Shown here: positions 1 to 6,804 of the stretch, piece by piece
Position numbering within the stretch: the first letter of the stretch is position 1
How the letters are laid out: every line of letters begins with the position of its first letter
Assembly (NCBI GenBank): GCA_051883395.1
Contig: JBJETQ010000047.1
Coordinates: 1 to 11,219, forward strand
Length of the DNA: 11,219 nucleotides
Origin: HGM11368 sp051883395
GTDB lineage: Bacteria; Bacillota; Clostridia; Christensenellales; UBA3700
Reading direction: 5' to 3'
Program-made: the position numbers and the translations under genes
The notes under the pieces: model-generated
What the model was told of the DNA's origin: nothing
What the model saw: only the letters and a program-made list of their open reading frames with translations
The model's database searches: none

Positions 1-387
1 TGGTATGTCGTAGATGCTACGGATATGGTATTGGGTAGATTGGCAAGCAACGTTGCCAGCATACTCAAAGGCAAAAATAAGCCTACCTATACACCTAACG
101 TAGATTGCGGCGACCACGTAATCGTTATAAACTGCGACAAGGTAGTGTTGACCGGTAAAAAATTGGAACAAAAATATCACACCTATCATACCGGATACGT
201 TGGCGGTTTGAAGCAAATTCAATACAAAAAGATGATGGAAGAAAAGTCCGACCAAGCAGTTATGCTTGCAGTCAAGGGTATGCTTCCTAAGAATTCTCTC
301 GGCAGACAAATGATTAAGAAGCTTAGAGTATACAAAGGTGCAGAGCATAATCATCAGGCTCAACAACCTATTGAATTGAAATTCTGA
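1..387 (+). CDS. rplM: 50S ribosomal protein L13 (5' end outside window)
   Basis: L13 is a large-subunit ribosomal protein that binds 23S rRNA early in assembly. The reading frame is open from base 1 (WYVVDATDMVLGRLAS), so the true start lies upstream and roughly the first 15-20 residues are missing; the internal ATG at 25 is not the start. Family hallmarks visible are VLGRLAS, the GDHVIVINCDKV segment, LTGKKLEQK, the HTGYVGGLK loop, AVKGMLPKNSLGRQM and the terminal YKGAEHNHQAQQP. It ends 15 bases before rpsI, the conserved L13-S9 operon order of nearly all bacteria. Identification is certain; only the 5' boundary is unknown. Confidence 0.97.
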   Translation, partial: WYVVDATDMVLGRLASNVASILKGKNKPTYTPNVDCGDHVIVINCDKVVLTGKKLEQKYHTYHTGYVGGLKQIQYKKMMEEKSDQAVMLAVKGMLPKNSLGRQMIKKLRVYKGAEHNHQAQQPIELKF

Positions 388-402
388 TAAGGAGATAAGA
401 CT

Positions 403-819
403 ATGGCTACTAAGAAGACTAAGAAAAAGGTACAATTCTGGGGAACTGGCAGAAGAAAGAAAGCTATCGCCAGAGTAAGACTTATCCCTGACGGAAGCGG
501 TGCTATCAGCATCAACAAGAGAAGTCTCGACGACTACTTTGGCGGTCTTGACACTCTCAAATATATTGTCAATCAACCTCTTGCTCTCGTAGGAGCATCT
601 GACAAATACGACGTCATCGTCAACGTTTACGGCGGCGGCGCAACCGGTCAGGCAGGAGCAATCAGACACGGTATTTCCAGAGCGTTGGTTCTTGCAGACG
701 AAGATACGAAGGCAGCTCTCAAAGCAGCAGGCTTTTTGACTCGTGATCCAAGAGCAAAAGAAAGAAAGAAGTACGGTCTCAAAAAGGCAAGAAAAGCGCC
801 TCAATTCAGCAAGAGATAA
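403..819 (+). CDS. rpsI: 30S ribosomal protein S9
   Basis: S9 is a small-subunit protein whose C-terminal tail reaches the decoding centre and touches the P-site tRNA. The 138-residue product has the standard features: a basic N-terminus, the GTGRRKKAIARVRL motif, NVYGGGATGQAGAIRHGISRAL in the middle, the LTRDPRAKERKKYGLKKARK segment and the invariant C-terminal KR. The start is fixed by AAGGAG at 389-394, 8 bases before ATG 403. It is the second gene of the rplM-rpsI operon and is followed directly by a terminator. Length and sequence are normal for the family. Confidence 0.98.
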   Translation: MATKKTKKKVQFWGTGRRKKAIARVRLIPDGSGAISINKRSLDDYFGGLDTLKYIVNQPLALVGASDKYDVIVNVYGGGATGQAGAIRHGISRALVLADEDTKAALKAAGFLTRDPRAKERKKYGLKKARKAPQFSKR

Positions 820-838
820 TCGGTTCGTGGCACTATAT

Positions 839-869
839 TTCCCTCTCCGCCAAGGAGAGGGAATTTTTT
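839..869 (+). terminator. Intrinsic terminator of the rplM-rpsI operon
   Basis: Perfect 8-bp stem CCCTCTCC (841-848) / GGAGAGGG (854-861) with loop GCCAA, extended by TT/AA pairs, and followed by six T residues (864-869). It sits 20 bases after the rpsI stop. Confidence 0.92.
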
Positions 870-885
870 GATAAAAGGACTAAAA

Positions 886-957
886 ATGAACGTGCGTTGT
901 ATTTTATATACAATTTACATTGCTATATTTGACTATCGCCAAATGAACAAACTATAA
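886..957 (+). other. Possible 23-codon leader ORF upstream of the exporter
   Basis: An ATG at 886 is preceded by AAGGA (875-879) at good spacing and opens a 23-codon frame (MNVRCILYTIYIAIFDYRQM then NKL) ending with TAA at 955-957, seven bases before the exporter start. The ORF overlaps the predicted exporter promoter, so it could only be expressed from a transcript starting further upstream. It contains the inverted repeat TTGTAT-TTTAT-ATACAA (897-913). The BmrCD exporter of Bacillus subtilis is known to be controlled through a leader peptide (BmrB), which makes the position suggestive. No terminator hairpin lies between this ORF and the exporter gene, so attenuation is not directly supported. 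It may be chance. Confidence 0.25.
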
Positions 958-958
958 T
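929..958 (+). promoter_or_regulatory. Sigma-A-type promoter of the ABC exporter operon
   Basis: -35 TTGACT (929-934), 18-base spacer, perfect -10 TATAAT (953-958). The expected transcription start is about base 965, which is the A of the exporter's ATG. A 6-bp inverted repeat (897-913) lies just upstream of the -35 and might be a regulator site. Confidence 0.7.
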
Positions 959-964
959 ATTAAT

Positions 965-2722
965 ATGGAAAGTAAGGAAAAGAAGAAAAGAGTAAGCGTT
1001 TTGAGCTTTTATAAGCAATATGCGCTATTGATATTCATCTCAATAACGTTTTTGGCAGGGCAGGCAATTTGCGAATTGCAACTGCCCGAATATATGTCCA
1101 ATATCGTGTCGCAAGGTATTGCCGTCAGCGATATGGATAAAGTAGTTTATTGGGGATTGTGGATGATAGGGCTTACCCTTTTGGGGTCGGTCTTTTCGGT
1201 TGTGGTCAGCTATTTGTCTTCCAAGATTTCTGCGTCGGTAGCAAGAGATTTGAGAAAGGCATGTTTTGACAAAGTCATGGCTTTTGCAGGCGAAGAATAC
1301 AACAAATTCGATTTGGCTTCTCTTATTACGAGAAGTACCAACGACGTTACGCAGTTGCAGAACTTTACCAACGTGTTGCTGAGAATGATAATGATGACTC
1401 CGATTATGGGTATAGGCGGCATTGTCAAATCAGTCAAATTGGGTAGCGGCATGGGCAATCTTGCATGGGTTATCGTGGTTGCTGTCCTGATAATTTTTGT
1501 AGCAATTGCATTGCTGCTTATGATTGCACAGCCTAAATTTATGAAAATGCAAAAGGCAATAGACGACGTCAACCAAGTCGCAAACGACGAACTTACGGGT
1601 ATGATGGTTATCAGGGCTTTCAATACGCAACCAAAAGAGCAACAAAGATTTGACGCTGCCAACAGATATCTGACGGGACTCAGTTTGTTTGCCAATCGTA
1701 CTATGGTTACGCTTATGCCATTGATGACTTTGGTGATGAATGCGGTATCGATAGCAATTGTGTGGATTGCGGCTTATGCTGCGCAGGACATTACTCAGGT
1801 CGCAAATATGATGGCGTTTATTCAATACGCCACTCATATAATAATGTCGTTTATGCTTATATCCATGGTATTCGTGCTTATTCCGAGAGCGTCGGTATCT
1901 GCCAAGAGAATCAACGAAATATTGGCTACCGAAGTAAGTATAGTCAACAAGGAAGGCAACGAAACGCCTGTCGGAGTGCGAGTTGTGGGGGACGTGGAAT
2001 TCAAAGACGTTGCTTACAGCTACGGCGGAGACAATGCGGTAGAACATATCAGTTTTGTTGCCGAGCATGGCAAGACGACGGCGTTAATAGGCAGTACGGG
2101 TAGCGGAAAGTCCACGATAATCAACATGATTCCACGCCTTATAGACGCTACGGAAGGTGAAATTCTGATAGATTCCGTCAACGTCAAAGACTACAATCTC
2201 AAAGATCTGAGAGCCAACGTGGGCTTTGTTCCGCAAAAGAACTATCTTTTCAGCGGTACGATTGCTTCCAACGTGGGCTACGGCTCTACCAATGATGAAC
2301 AAACGCTGAATAAGTCGATAGATATAGCGCAGGCAAGGCATTTTGTCGACAACAAGGAAAATGGTTTGCAGTCGGAAATCGCTCAGGGCGGCGGCAACGT
2401 ATCCGGCGGACAAAAGCAAAGACTTTCGATAGCCAGAGCTTTGAGTAAAAATGCGCCTATTTATATCTTTGACGACAGCTTTTCGGCATTGGACTTTAAG
2501 ACTGACAAGGCTTTGAGAGAAGCACTCGGCAGAGAACTGTCTGACGCAACGATAATAATCGTGGCTCAGCGTGTAGGCACTATCAAAAACGCCGATCAGA
2601 TTATTGTGCTTGACGACGGTAAAATCGTCGGCAAAGGTAAACACGAAGATTTGCTCAGAACTTGCGACATATACAGAGAAATCGCAAAATCGCAACTTTC
2701 GGAGGAGGAATTGGGACTATGA
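965..2722 (+). CDS. Heterodimeric ABC exporter, subunit with degenerate ATP site
   Basis: A 585-residue half-transporter of the BmrC/LmrC/TM287-like multidrug exporter class, normal in length. About six membrane helices lie within residues 18-306 and a nucleotide-binding domain spans about 343-575. Visible motifs are Walker A GSTGSGKST (376-384), Q-loop Q424, signature VSGGQ (479-483) and Walker B IYIFDD (499-504). D504 stands where the catalytic Glu normally is, and the switch residue is Gln (Q535 in VAQR) instead of His. This is the known non-catalytic Walker site of heterodimeric exporters, while its intact signature serves the partner's catalytic site. The ATG at 965 has no ribosome binding site and coincides with the predicted transcription start, so translation is probably leaderless or coupled to the small ORF ending at 957; TTG at about 1001 is an alternative start. 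The partner gene overlaps by 4 bp. The substrate (drug, lipid or peptide) is unknown. Confidence 0.93.
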   Translation: MESKEKKKRVSVLSFYKQYALLIFISITFLAGQAICELQLPEYMSNIVSQGIAVSDMDKVVYWGLWMIGLTLLGSVFSVVVSYLSSKISASVARDLRKACFDKVMAFAGEEYNKFDLASLITRSTNDVTQLQNFTNVLLRMIMMTPIMGIGGIVKSVKLGSGMGNLAWVIVVAVLIIFVAIALLLMIAQPKFMKMQKAIDDVNQVANDELTGMMVIRAFNTQPKEQQRFDAANRYLTGLSLFANRTMVTLMPLMTLVMNAVSIAIVWIAAYAAQDITQVANMMAFIQYATHIIMSFMLISMVFVLIPRASVSAKRINEILATEVSIVNKEGNETPVGVRVVGDVEFKDVAYSYGGDNAVEHISFVAEHGKTTALIGSTGSGKSTIINMIPRLIDATEGEILIDSVNVKDYNLKDLRANVGFVPQKNYLFSGTIASNVGYGSTNDEQTLNKSIDIAQARHFVDNKENGLQSEIAQGGGNVSGGQKQRLSIARALSKNAPIYIFDDSFSALDFKTDKALREALGRELSDATIIIVAQRVGTIKNADQIIVLDDGKIVGKGKHEDLLRTCDIYREIAKSQLSEEELGL

Positions 2723-4902
2723 GTATGAGAAAACCGCCTCTCGGACACGGAGGACCTCCCGGAATGGCAACAGGCAGAGCAAAGGACTTTGGAAAAACAC
2801 TAAGAAAAACCATACAGTATATGCGCAACGACTTGCTCATTATTGTCATCGCATTCGTATTGGCTATCGGCGGCGTGGTTGCAACTCTGTTGGTGCCTGA
2901 TATATTGGGTAGCGCAACCGACAAGCTTATGACGGGCGCAATGCAGAAGACGGTGTACAATCAGGTTACCGCCAATGCGTTGCCTGACCTTGACGACAAT
3001 ACAAAGGACGTATTTGGCAGACTTGGCGATCAAGACGCTACCGTAAGGGTATTTTTGCAGGACGAGAGCGAGAGAACAGCCGAGCAGAATGCCATAATCA
3101 ACGAGAATTTCAGCACGGCTGTTTTGACGATAATGAAATCGCAATTGCAGAATCTGCCCGACAATATTCTTGACGTAAATCTATCAGATTTGGTAAAGGC
3201 ATACGACGCAAGAACAATAGGGGAATACGTAGGCTATCTCAACATGTCTGACGTGTTGGATAAAATTCCGTCCAGCTATCGTCAGGCTGTGGCAGATACT
3301 TCTATGAGCGTTGCTCCCGAGATAGACGTGGACGGCATAGTCGCTATTCTTATCAAGATATTGATACTGGTAGGTATATCTGCGCTATTGTCATATTTGC
3401 AAGGCTTTTTGCTTGCAGGCGTGGCACAGAGAGTGTCGTACAGATTCCGCAAACAAATCAATGAAAAGTTTGACAAATTGCCGCTGAAATATTATGACGG
3501 TATTTCCAGGGGTGAAGTCATGAGTCTGATTACCAACGACGTTGACGTTATATCCACCACGCTCAACCAAAGTTTGTCCCAACTCGTTACTTCCGTAACT
3601 ACCATAATCGGCGTGTTGATAATGATGTTGACAATCAGTTGGCAACTTACGCTTATTGCCATTGCGATTATTCCGTTGACTCTTATCGGCGTATCTTTTA
3701 TCGTCAAAAAGTCGCAGAAGTATTTTAAGGACCAGCAAAAGTATCTGGGCAACGTCAATGGCTATATAGAAGAAAATTTTGCAGGACACAACGTTATCAA
3801 ACTGTTCAACAACGAAGAAGAATGTGTGGAACAGTTTGAAAAATATAATGAACAGCTCTATCAATCGGCAAAATCGGCTAATTTCTATTCCGGGTTGATG
3901 CAACCTATCTCTGCAACTATGGGCAACCTGGGATACGTCAGCGTATGTCTGGTGGGTGGCACGCTTGCGGTGGCAGGTAGTATATCGATAGGTAACGTGC
4001 AGGCATTTTTGCAGTACGTAAGACAGTTTAACAATCCTATCAATCAGATGGCAAGTATAACCAACACCTTGCAGTCGACCATGGCTGCGGCAGAGAGAGT
4101 ATTCAACTTTATTGAAGAAACGGAAGAGAAAGAAAAAGAAGGCGTAACTGAAAGTTTTGAGAGCAACGGCAACGTTGAATTTTCTCACGTGTCGTTCGGA
4201 TACAATCCTGACAAAACTATCATCAAGGACTTCAACTCTACTATCAGCAGCGGGCAGACCGTTGCAATTGTCGGTCCTACCGGTGCAGGCAAGACTACAA
4301 TAGTCAAATTGTTGATGAGATTTTATGAAATCAATTCCGGCAAAATCACTCTCGACGGTATCGACATACAGGACATCAGCAGAAAATCGCTGCGAGATAA
4401 CGTTGGCATGGTGCTTCAAGATACTTGGCTGTTTGGCGGAACGATTATGGAAAATATCCGTTACGGACGACTCGACGCCACCGACGAAGAAGTAATGGAC
4501 GCTGCAAAAATTGCATACGCAGACCACTTTATCAATACCTTGCCGGGCGGATATAACTTTGTAATCAACGTTGACGCCGACAATATTTCGCAAGGTCAGA
4601 AACAGCTGCTTACTATTGCAAGAGCAATACTTGCCGACCCTAAGATTCTCATTTTGGACGAAGCAACCAGTTCGGTAGATACCAGAACGGAGCAACTTAT
4701 CCAAAAGGCAATGTCCAGATTGATGCAGGGCAGAACGTGCTTTGTCATAGCGCACAGATTGTCAACAATCAAAAATGCCGACAATATCCTTGTTCTCAAA
4801 GAAGGCGACGTAATCGAACAGGGTACGCACACGCAATTGCTTGCGCAGAATGGATTTTATGCGGAGTTGTATAATTCTCAGTTTGACAATAATGAAAATT
4901 GA
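2719..4902 (+). CDS. Heterodimeric ABC exporter, catalytic subunit with large extracytoplasmic insert
   Basis: A 727-residue half-transporter that pairs with the upstream subunit; it is about 110-130 residues longer than typical family members. The start is ATG 2719, overlapping the upstream TGA (ATGA), with GGAGGAGG at 2701-2708; an in-frame ATG at 2662 lies inside the upstream gene and is rejected. The N-terminus is rich in Gly/Pro (PPLGHGGPPGM), as in clostridial relatives. TM1 is about 37-62 and the next helix only begins near 206, leaving a mostly polar insert at about 65-205. The nucleotide-binding domain (about 485-720) has Walker A GPTGAGKTT (519-527), Q567, a divergent signature ISQGQ (623-627), Walker B LILDE with catalytic E648, and switch His H679. 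The intact catalytic residues with a degenerate signature complement the partner exactly. Substrate unknown. Confidence 0.94.
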   Translation: MSMRKPPLGHGGPPGMATGRAKDFGKTLRKTIQYMRNDLLIIVIAFVLAIGGVVATLLVPDILGSATDKLMTGAMQKTVYNQVTANALPDLDDNTKDVFGRLGDQDATVRVFLQDESERTAEQNAIINENFSTAVLTIMKSQLQNLPDNILDVNLSDLVKAYDARTIGEYVGYLNMSDVLDKIPSSYRQAVADTSMSVAPEIDVDGIVAILIKILILVGISALLSYLQGFLLAGVAQRVSYRFRKQINEKFDKLPLKYYDGISRGEVMSLITNDVDVISTTLNQSLSQLVTSVTTIIGVLIMMLTISWQLTLIAIAIIPLTLIGVSFIVKKSQKYFKDQQKYLGNVNGYIEENFAGHNVIKLFNNEEECVEQFEKYNEQLYQSAKSANFYSGLMQPISATMGNLGYVSVCLVGGTLAVAGSISIGNVQAFLQYVRQFNNPINQMASITNTLQSTMAAAERVFNFIEETEEKEKEGVTESFESNGNVEFSHVSFGYNPDKTIIKDFNSTISSGQTVAIVGPTGAGKTTIVKLLMRFYEINSGKITLDGIDIQDISRKSLRDNVGMVLQDTWLFGGTIMENIRYGRLDATDEEVMDAAKIAYADHFINTLPGGYNFVINVDADNISQGQKQLLTIARAILADPKILILDEATSSVDTRTEQLIQKAMSRLMQGRTCFVIAHRLSTIKNADNILVLKEGDVIEQGTHTQLLAQNGFYAELYNSQFDNNEN

Positions 4903-4923
4903 TGATTATTAATGTAATAAAGA

Positions 4924-4955
4924 TAAGGACTGCAAATAGTGCAGCCCTTATTTTT
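4924..4955 (+). terminator. Intrinsic terminator of the exporter operon
   Basis: 11-bp stem with one A/C mismatch, TAAGGACTGCA (4924-4934) / TGCAGCCCTTA (4940-4950), loop AATAG, followed by five T residues. It lies 22 bases after the exporter stop codon. Confidence 0.88.
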
Positions 4956-4968
4956 ATACACAATTATT

Positions 4969-4996
4969 TTGGAAAATTCAACTTATATGATATAAT
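4969..4996 (+). promoter_or_regulatory. Promoter of tRNA-Arg
   Basis: -35-like TTGGAA (4969-4974), 16-base spacer, perfect -10 TATAAT (4991-4996) preceded by TGA (4988-4990), which makes an extended -10. The predicted start, about 5003, is 26 bases before the mature tRNA 5' end. The surrounding DNA is very AT-rich, so other -10-like hexamers occur nearby. Confidence 0.6.
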
Positions 4997-5028
4997 ATAT
5001 AATATAATAATCAATATATGTGATAAAT

Positions 5029-5104
5029 GCACCCGTAGTCTAATTGGATAGAACAATGCCCTCCGACGGCATCGGTGTGAGTTCGATTCTCGCCGGGTGC
5101 GCCA
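5029..5104 (+). tRNA. tRNA-Arg, anticodon CCG
   Basis: A full cloverleaf can be folded by hand. The acceptor stem is GCACCCG (5029-5035) / CGGGTGC (5094-5100), with discriminator G5101 and encoded CCA 5102-5104. The anticodon stem ATGCC/GGCAT carries loop CTCCGAC with anticodon CCG at 5063-5065, reading the Arg codon CGG. The T arm is GTGAG-TTCGATT-CTCGC and the D loop has the conserved GG. The D stem (GTCT 5038-5041 with GAAC 5051-5054) has a C/A mismatch at 12-23 and a U/G wobble at 13-22. Arginine in the neighbouring genes is mostly AGA, so this is a minor-codon tRNA. The CCA end directly touches the stop codon of the opposing regulator gene. Confidence 0.95.
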
Positions 5105-5383
5105 TTATCTATTTTTAAAATCTTGTATCAAAAGTTTTATATGAGCTATTTCACTATCAGTCAAGCCGCTTACGTCTACGCATTTTTCGTTTGTTAGTCC
5201 CAGCAAATAATCTGTGCTAACGTTGAAATATTTAGATATTTTGACCAACATGTCAATAGAAGGTAAAATATTGTCGTTTTCCCAATTGGAGACACATTGT
5301 TTAGTTACGCCAAGTTGTTTGGCTAATTCTACCTGACTTATATTAAAATCTTTTCTAAGTTTTCTTATGCTTTCACTTATCAC
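5105..5383 (-). CDS. XRE-family helix-turn-helix transcriptional regulator
   Basis: A 92-residue protein with an N-terminal Cro/C1-type helix-turn-helix at about residues 5-60: SQVELAKQLGVTKQCVSNWE, then LPSIDMLVKISKYFNVSTDYLLG. This is the classic HTH_3 pattern seen in SinR-like and phage-type repressors. The short tail (VSGLTDSEIAHIKLLIQDF) is common in small clostridial members and probably dimerises. The start codon is GTG (complement of 5381-5383), with AAAGG about 11 bases upstream; no nearby ATG is available. It is the only minus-strand gene here, divergent from the 5501 gene, and its stop codon abuts the tRNA 3' end. It may regulate itself and the divergent gene through the inverted repeats between them. 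Its target is not known from sequence. Confidence 0.9.
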   Translation of the reverse strand: MISESIRKLRKDFNISQVELAKQLGVTKQCVSNWENDNILPSIDMLVKISKYFNVSTDYLLGLTNEKCVDVSGLTDSEIAHIKLLIQDFKNR

Positions 5384-5397
5384 AGTTTTCTATACCT

Positions 5398-5440
5398 TTG
5401 TCAATATTATATATACTAATATATAATTATTTGTTGACAA
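5398..5440. repeat. Nested inverted repeats in the divergent intergenic region
   Basis: Outer pair TTGTCAA (5398-5404) and TTGACAA (5434-5440), the second overlapping the -35 of the 5501 gene's promoter. Inner pair ATTATATAT (5406-5414) and ATATATAAT (5419-5427) with a 4-base centre, ACTA. The position between a helix-turn-helix gene and its divergent neighbour suggests operator function, but AT-rich DNA produces such symmetry easily. Confidence 0.5.
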
Positions 5441-5462
5441 TATAAAAATACTATGGTACAAT
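5434..5462 (+). promoter_or_regulatory. Strong extended -10 promoter for the 5501 gene
   Basis: Consensus -35 TTGACA (5434-5439), 17-base spacer, -10 TACAAT (5457-5462) preceded by TGG (5454-5456). The predicted start, about 5469, leaves a 5' leader of about 32 bases with AAGGTG at 5488-5493. One of the best promoters in the window. Confidence 0.8.
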
Positions 5463-5500
5463 TATAATTGACCAAAGATATAATAGCAAGGTGACAAATT

Positions 5501-5782
5501 ATGGGAAAACATACAATATTTGGTTTCTCTACAGTAGCATCATCGTGGAGAGAGGCGTATCGTACAAGTAATATAGGAGATGATTTTAATAAGGTAATTG
5601 GAATTGCTGGGGAAGCAGATGAAATATTAAGTTTGGGTGAAATTGTTTTGTATACATATATTTCTGAAGAATGGAAGGGGTTCTTAAGAGGAGGAACAAT
5701 AGTAAGAAAAATGCAGTTCGCAGTTAAAAACGGAAAAATTGTATCTAAGACCGAACAAAATTTGAATAAAAGCATGGTTTAG
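5501..5782 (+). CDS. Small protein of unknown function, BamE/SmpA-like pattern
   Basis: 93 residues, starting at ATG 5501 with AAGGTG (5488-5493) seven bases upstream and its own consensus promoter. There is no signal peptide or membrane helix. The order of elements DFNKVIGIAGEADEIL, then GEIVLYTY, then a basic loop, then MQFAVKNGKIVSKTE resembles the 'helix, glycine turn, Tyr strand, F..GKV strand' pattern of the SmpA/OmlA (BamE) and BLIP-like fold. That is an impression from pattern only, not a family assignment. It lies in the AT-rich cassette upstream of a lipoprotein gene and divergent from the XRE regulator. Function unknown; the coding call is supported by the promoter, the ribosome binding site and a plausible globular composition. 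Confidence 0.72.
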   Translation: MGKHTIFGFSTVASSWREAYRTSNIGDDFNKVIGIAGEADEILSLGEIVLYTYISEEWKGFLRGGTIVRKMQFAVKNGKIVSKTEQNLNKSMV

Positions 5783-5875
5783 TTTTTTTGCAGAATAGAA
5801 AATGTTAATAGTGATTCATTGTAGCTATTAATATTAGATATGAGTGATAAACAAATAACAATAAAGGAGACTATT

Positions 5876-6274
5876 ATGAAAAAAATAAAAGTATTATTTA
5901 CAATATTGTTAATATTTATGTTCATTTTAATATTGTCTAGTTGTATAAGTGATACTGAGACTGTAGAGAAAAACACAAATGATAAAGAGTATTCAATATC
6001 AGAATTAATTGGCGTCTATCATGCGGAAAGATATAGTAATGGAACGACATATGAATATACGTTAGTTATATCGTCAGACGCAACTGGGAAATTGGATGAA
6101 GAAAGTTATACTTTTGAATCTAAGAGAGCAGGTATTACATGGGAAAAATCTTATGGAACAGGGGATATTGCGTTAACAAAGAAAGATATAACATTGCTAG
6201 GTTATAAAGGCTACATTGAAAACGGCGATATTATACTTACGATAAATGATAAAGAAATAGTATTTGAAAAATGA
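5876..6274 (+). CDS. Small lipoprotein of unknown function
   Basis: 132 residues. The start is ATG 5876, preceded by AAGGAG (5864-5869); the in-frame ATG at 5840 lacks a binding site and would bury the signal peptide. The N-terminus is a classic lipoprotein signal: MKKIK, a long Leu/Ile/Phe core, and lipobox LSSC with acylated Cys at residue 23, predicting a membrane-anchored extracytoplasmic protein. The mature part begins with a polar linker (NTNDKEYS) and continues as a strand-rich domain of about 90 residues ending in LGYKGYIENGDIILTIND. No known family was recognised. The next ORF, at 6395, is a diverged paralogue. The gene has the AT-rich codon use of the cassette. Confidence 0.85.
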   Translation: MKKIKVLFTILLIFMFILILSSCISDTETVEKNTNDKEYSISELIGVYHAERYSNGTTYEYTLVISSDATGKLDEESYTFESKRAGITWEKSYGTGDIALTKKDITLLGYKGYIENGDIILTINDKEIVFEK

Positions 6275-6394
6275 CTACTATATATAATATTTATACAATT
6301 AAAGAGAATTGATTTAAATAAGAATATTGATAAGTAAGTGCCGCACATGTTGAAAGGTATTAAGGAAAAATGAAGTGATGTAATTGCCATTGTT

Positions 6395-6742
6395 TTGGTA
6401 GCTATGATGTTCATTATTCCTATTGTGCTACTAATTAGTTGGCATATAGCCTACACAAATGATAGAGAATACTCAATGGCTGATAAAATAGGAACATACG
6501 ATTGCTATTTAGAAGAAATATATTATGATCAAAATAATAAGCTATTTGAAGAAAAAAGATTGATTATTTCCATAACTTCTTCTGGGGATTGTATAGGAAC
6601 GGCAACTGTGAAAAGAATAGGATATGGTAAATACTATGATCAAAGTCAATCAGCACGAATTTTATATCAAGGCAAGGTGTTTTTAAGTGAAAAAGGCATA
6701 CAAATAGGCGGACGCAAAGGGTACATAAAAACGAAACAATAG
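6395..6742 (+). pseudogene. Frameshifted paralogue of the upstream lipoprotein
   Basis: The open frame 6374-6742 encodes a membrane segment (VLVAMMFIIPIVLLISW) and a domain resembling the preceding lipoprotein: TNDREYS against TNDKEYS, then an IG.Y element, a LIIS strand and GGRKGYI against LGYKGYI. A lipobox Cys is missing (SWHIAYTND). No good start exists in frame: TTG 6395 or ATG 6404 would cut the membrane segment and have no binding site. An AAGG (6362-6365) plus ATG (6370) lies just upstream in another frame, which ends at once (ATG AAG TGA). At the 3' end the resemblance to the paralogue continues past the stop in the -1 frame from about 6727. The gene therefore looks broken at both ends. 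Alternatives are a real short protein with a TTG start, or sequencing errors. Confidence 0.55.
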
Positions 6743-6804
6743 AAGAAACTGAAATAGAGAATAAAAAAAGAATAAGAGAGATTACAATAGATGGGGTACT
6801 TATC

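Noticed and set aside
2662..2718. Upstream in-frame start for the second exporter gene
   Set aside because: It lies well inside the first gene with no binding site, whereas ATG 2719 has GGAGGAGG and an ATGA overlap.
3391..4755. Long minus-strand frame of 454 codons opposite the second exporter gene
   Set aside because: The + strand frame is an unmistakable ABC exporter with all motifs. The antisense product has no family features and is Cys/His/Phe-rich, typical of an antisense shadow.
5840..5875. Upstream in-frame start for the lipoprotein gene
   Set aside because: It would put 12 polar residues before the signal peptide; ATG 5876 follows AAGGAG and gives a classic lipoprotein signal.
6725..6732. 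Programmed -1 frameshift on a classical slippery heptamer
   Set aside because: The run is T-AAA-AAC, not A-AAA-AAC, and no stimulating hairpin is evident; mutation or sequence error is the simpler explanation.
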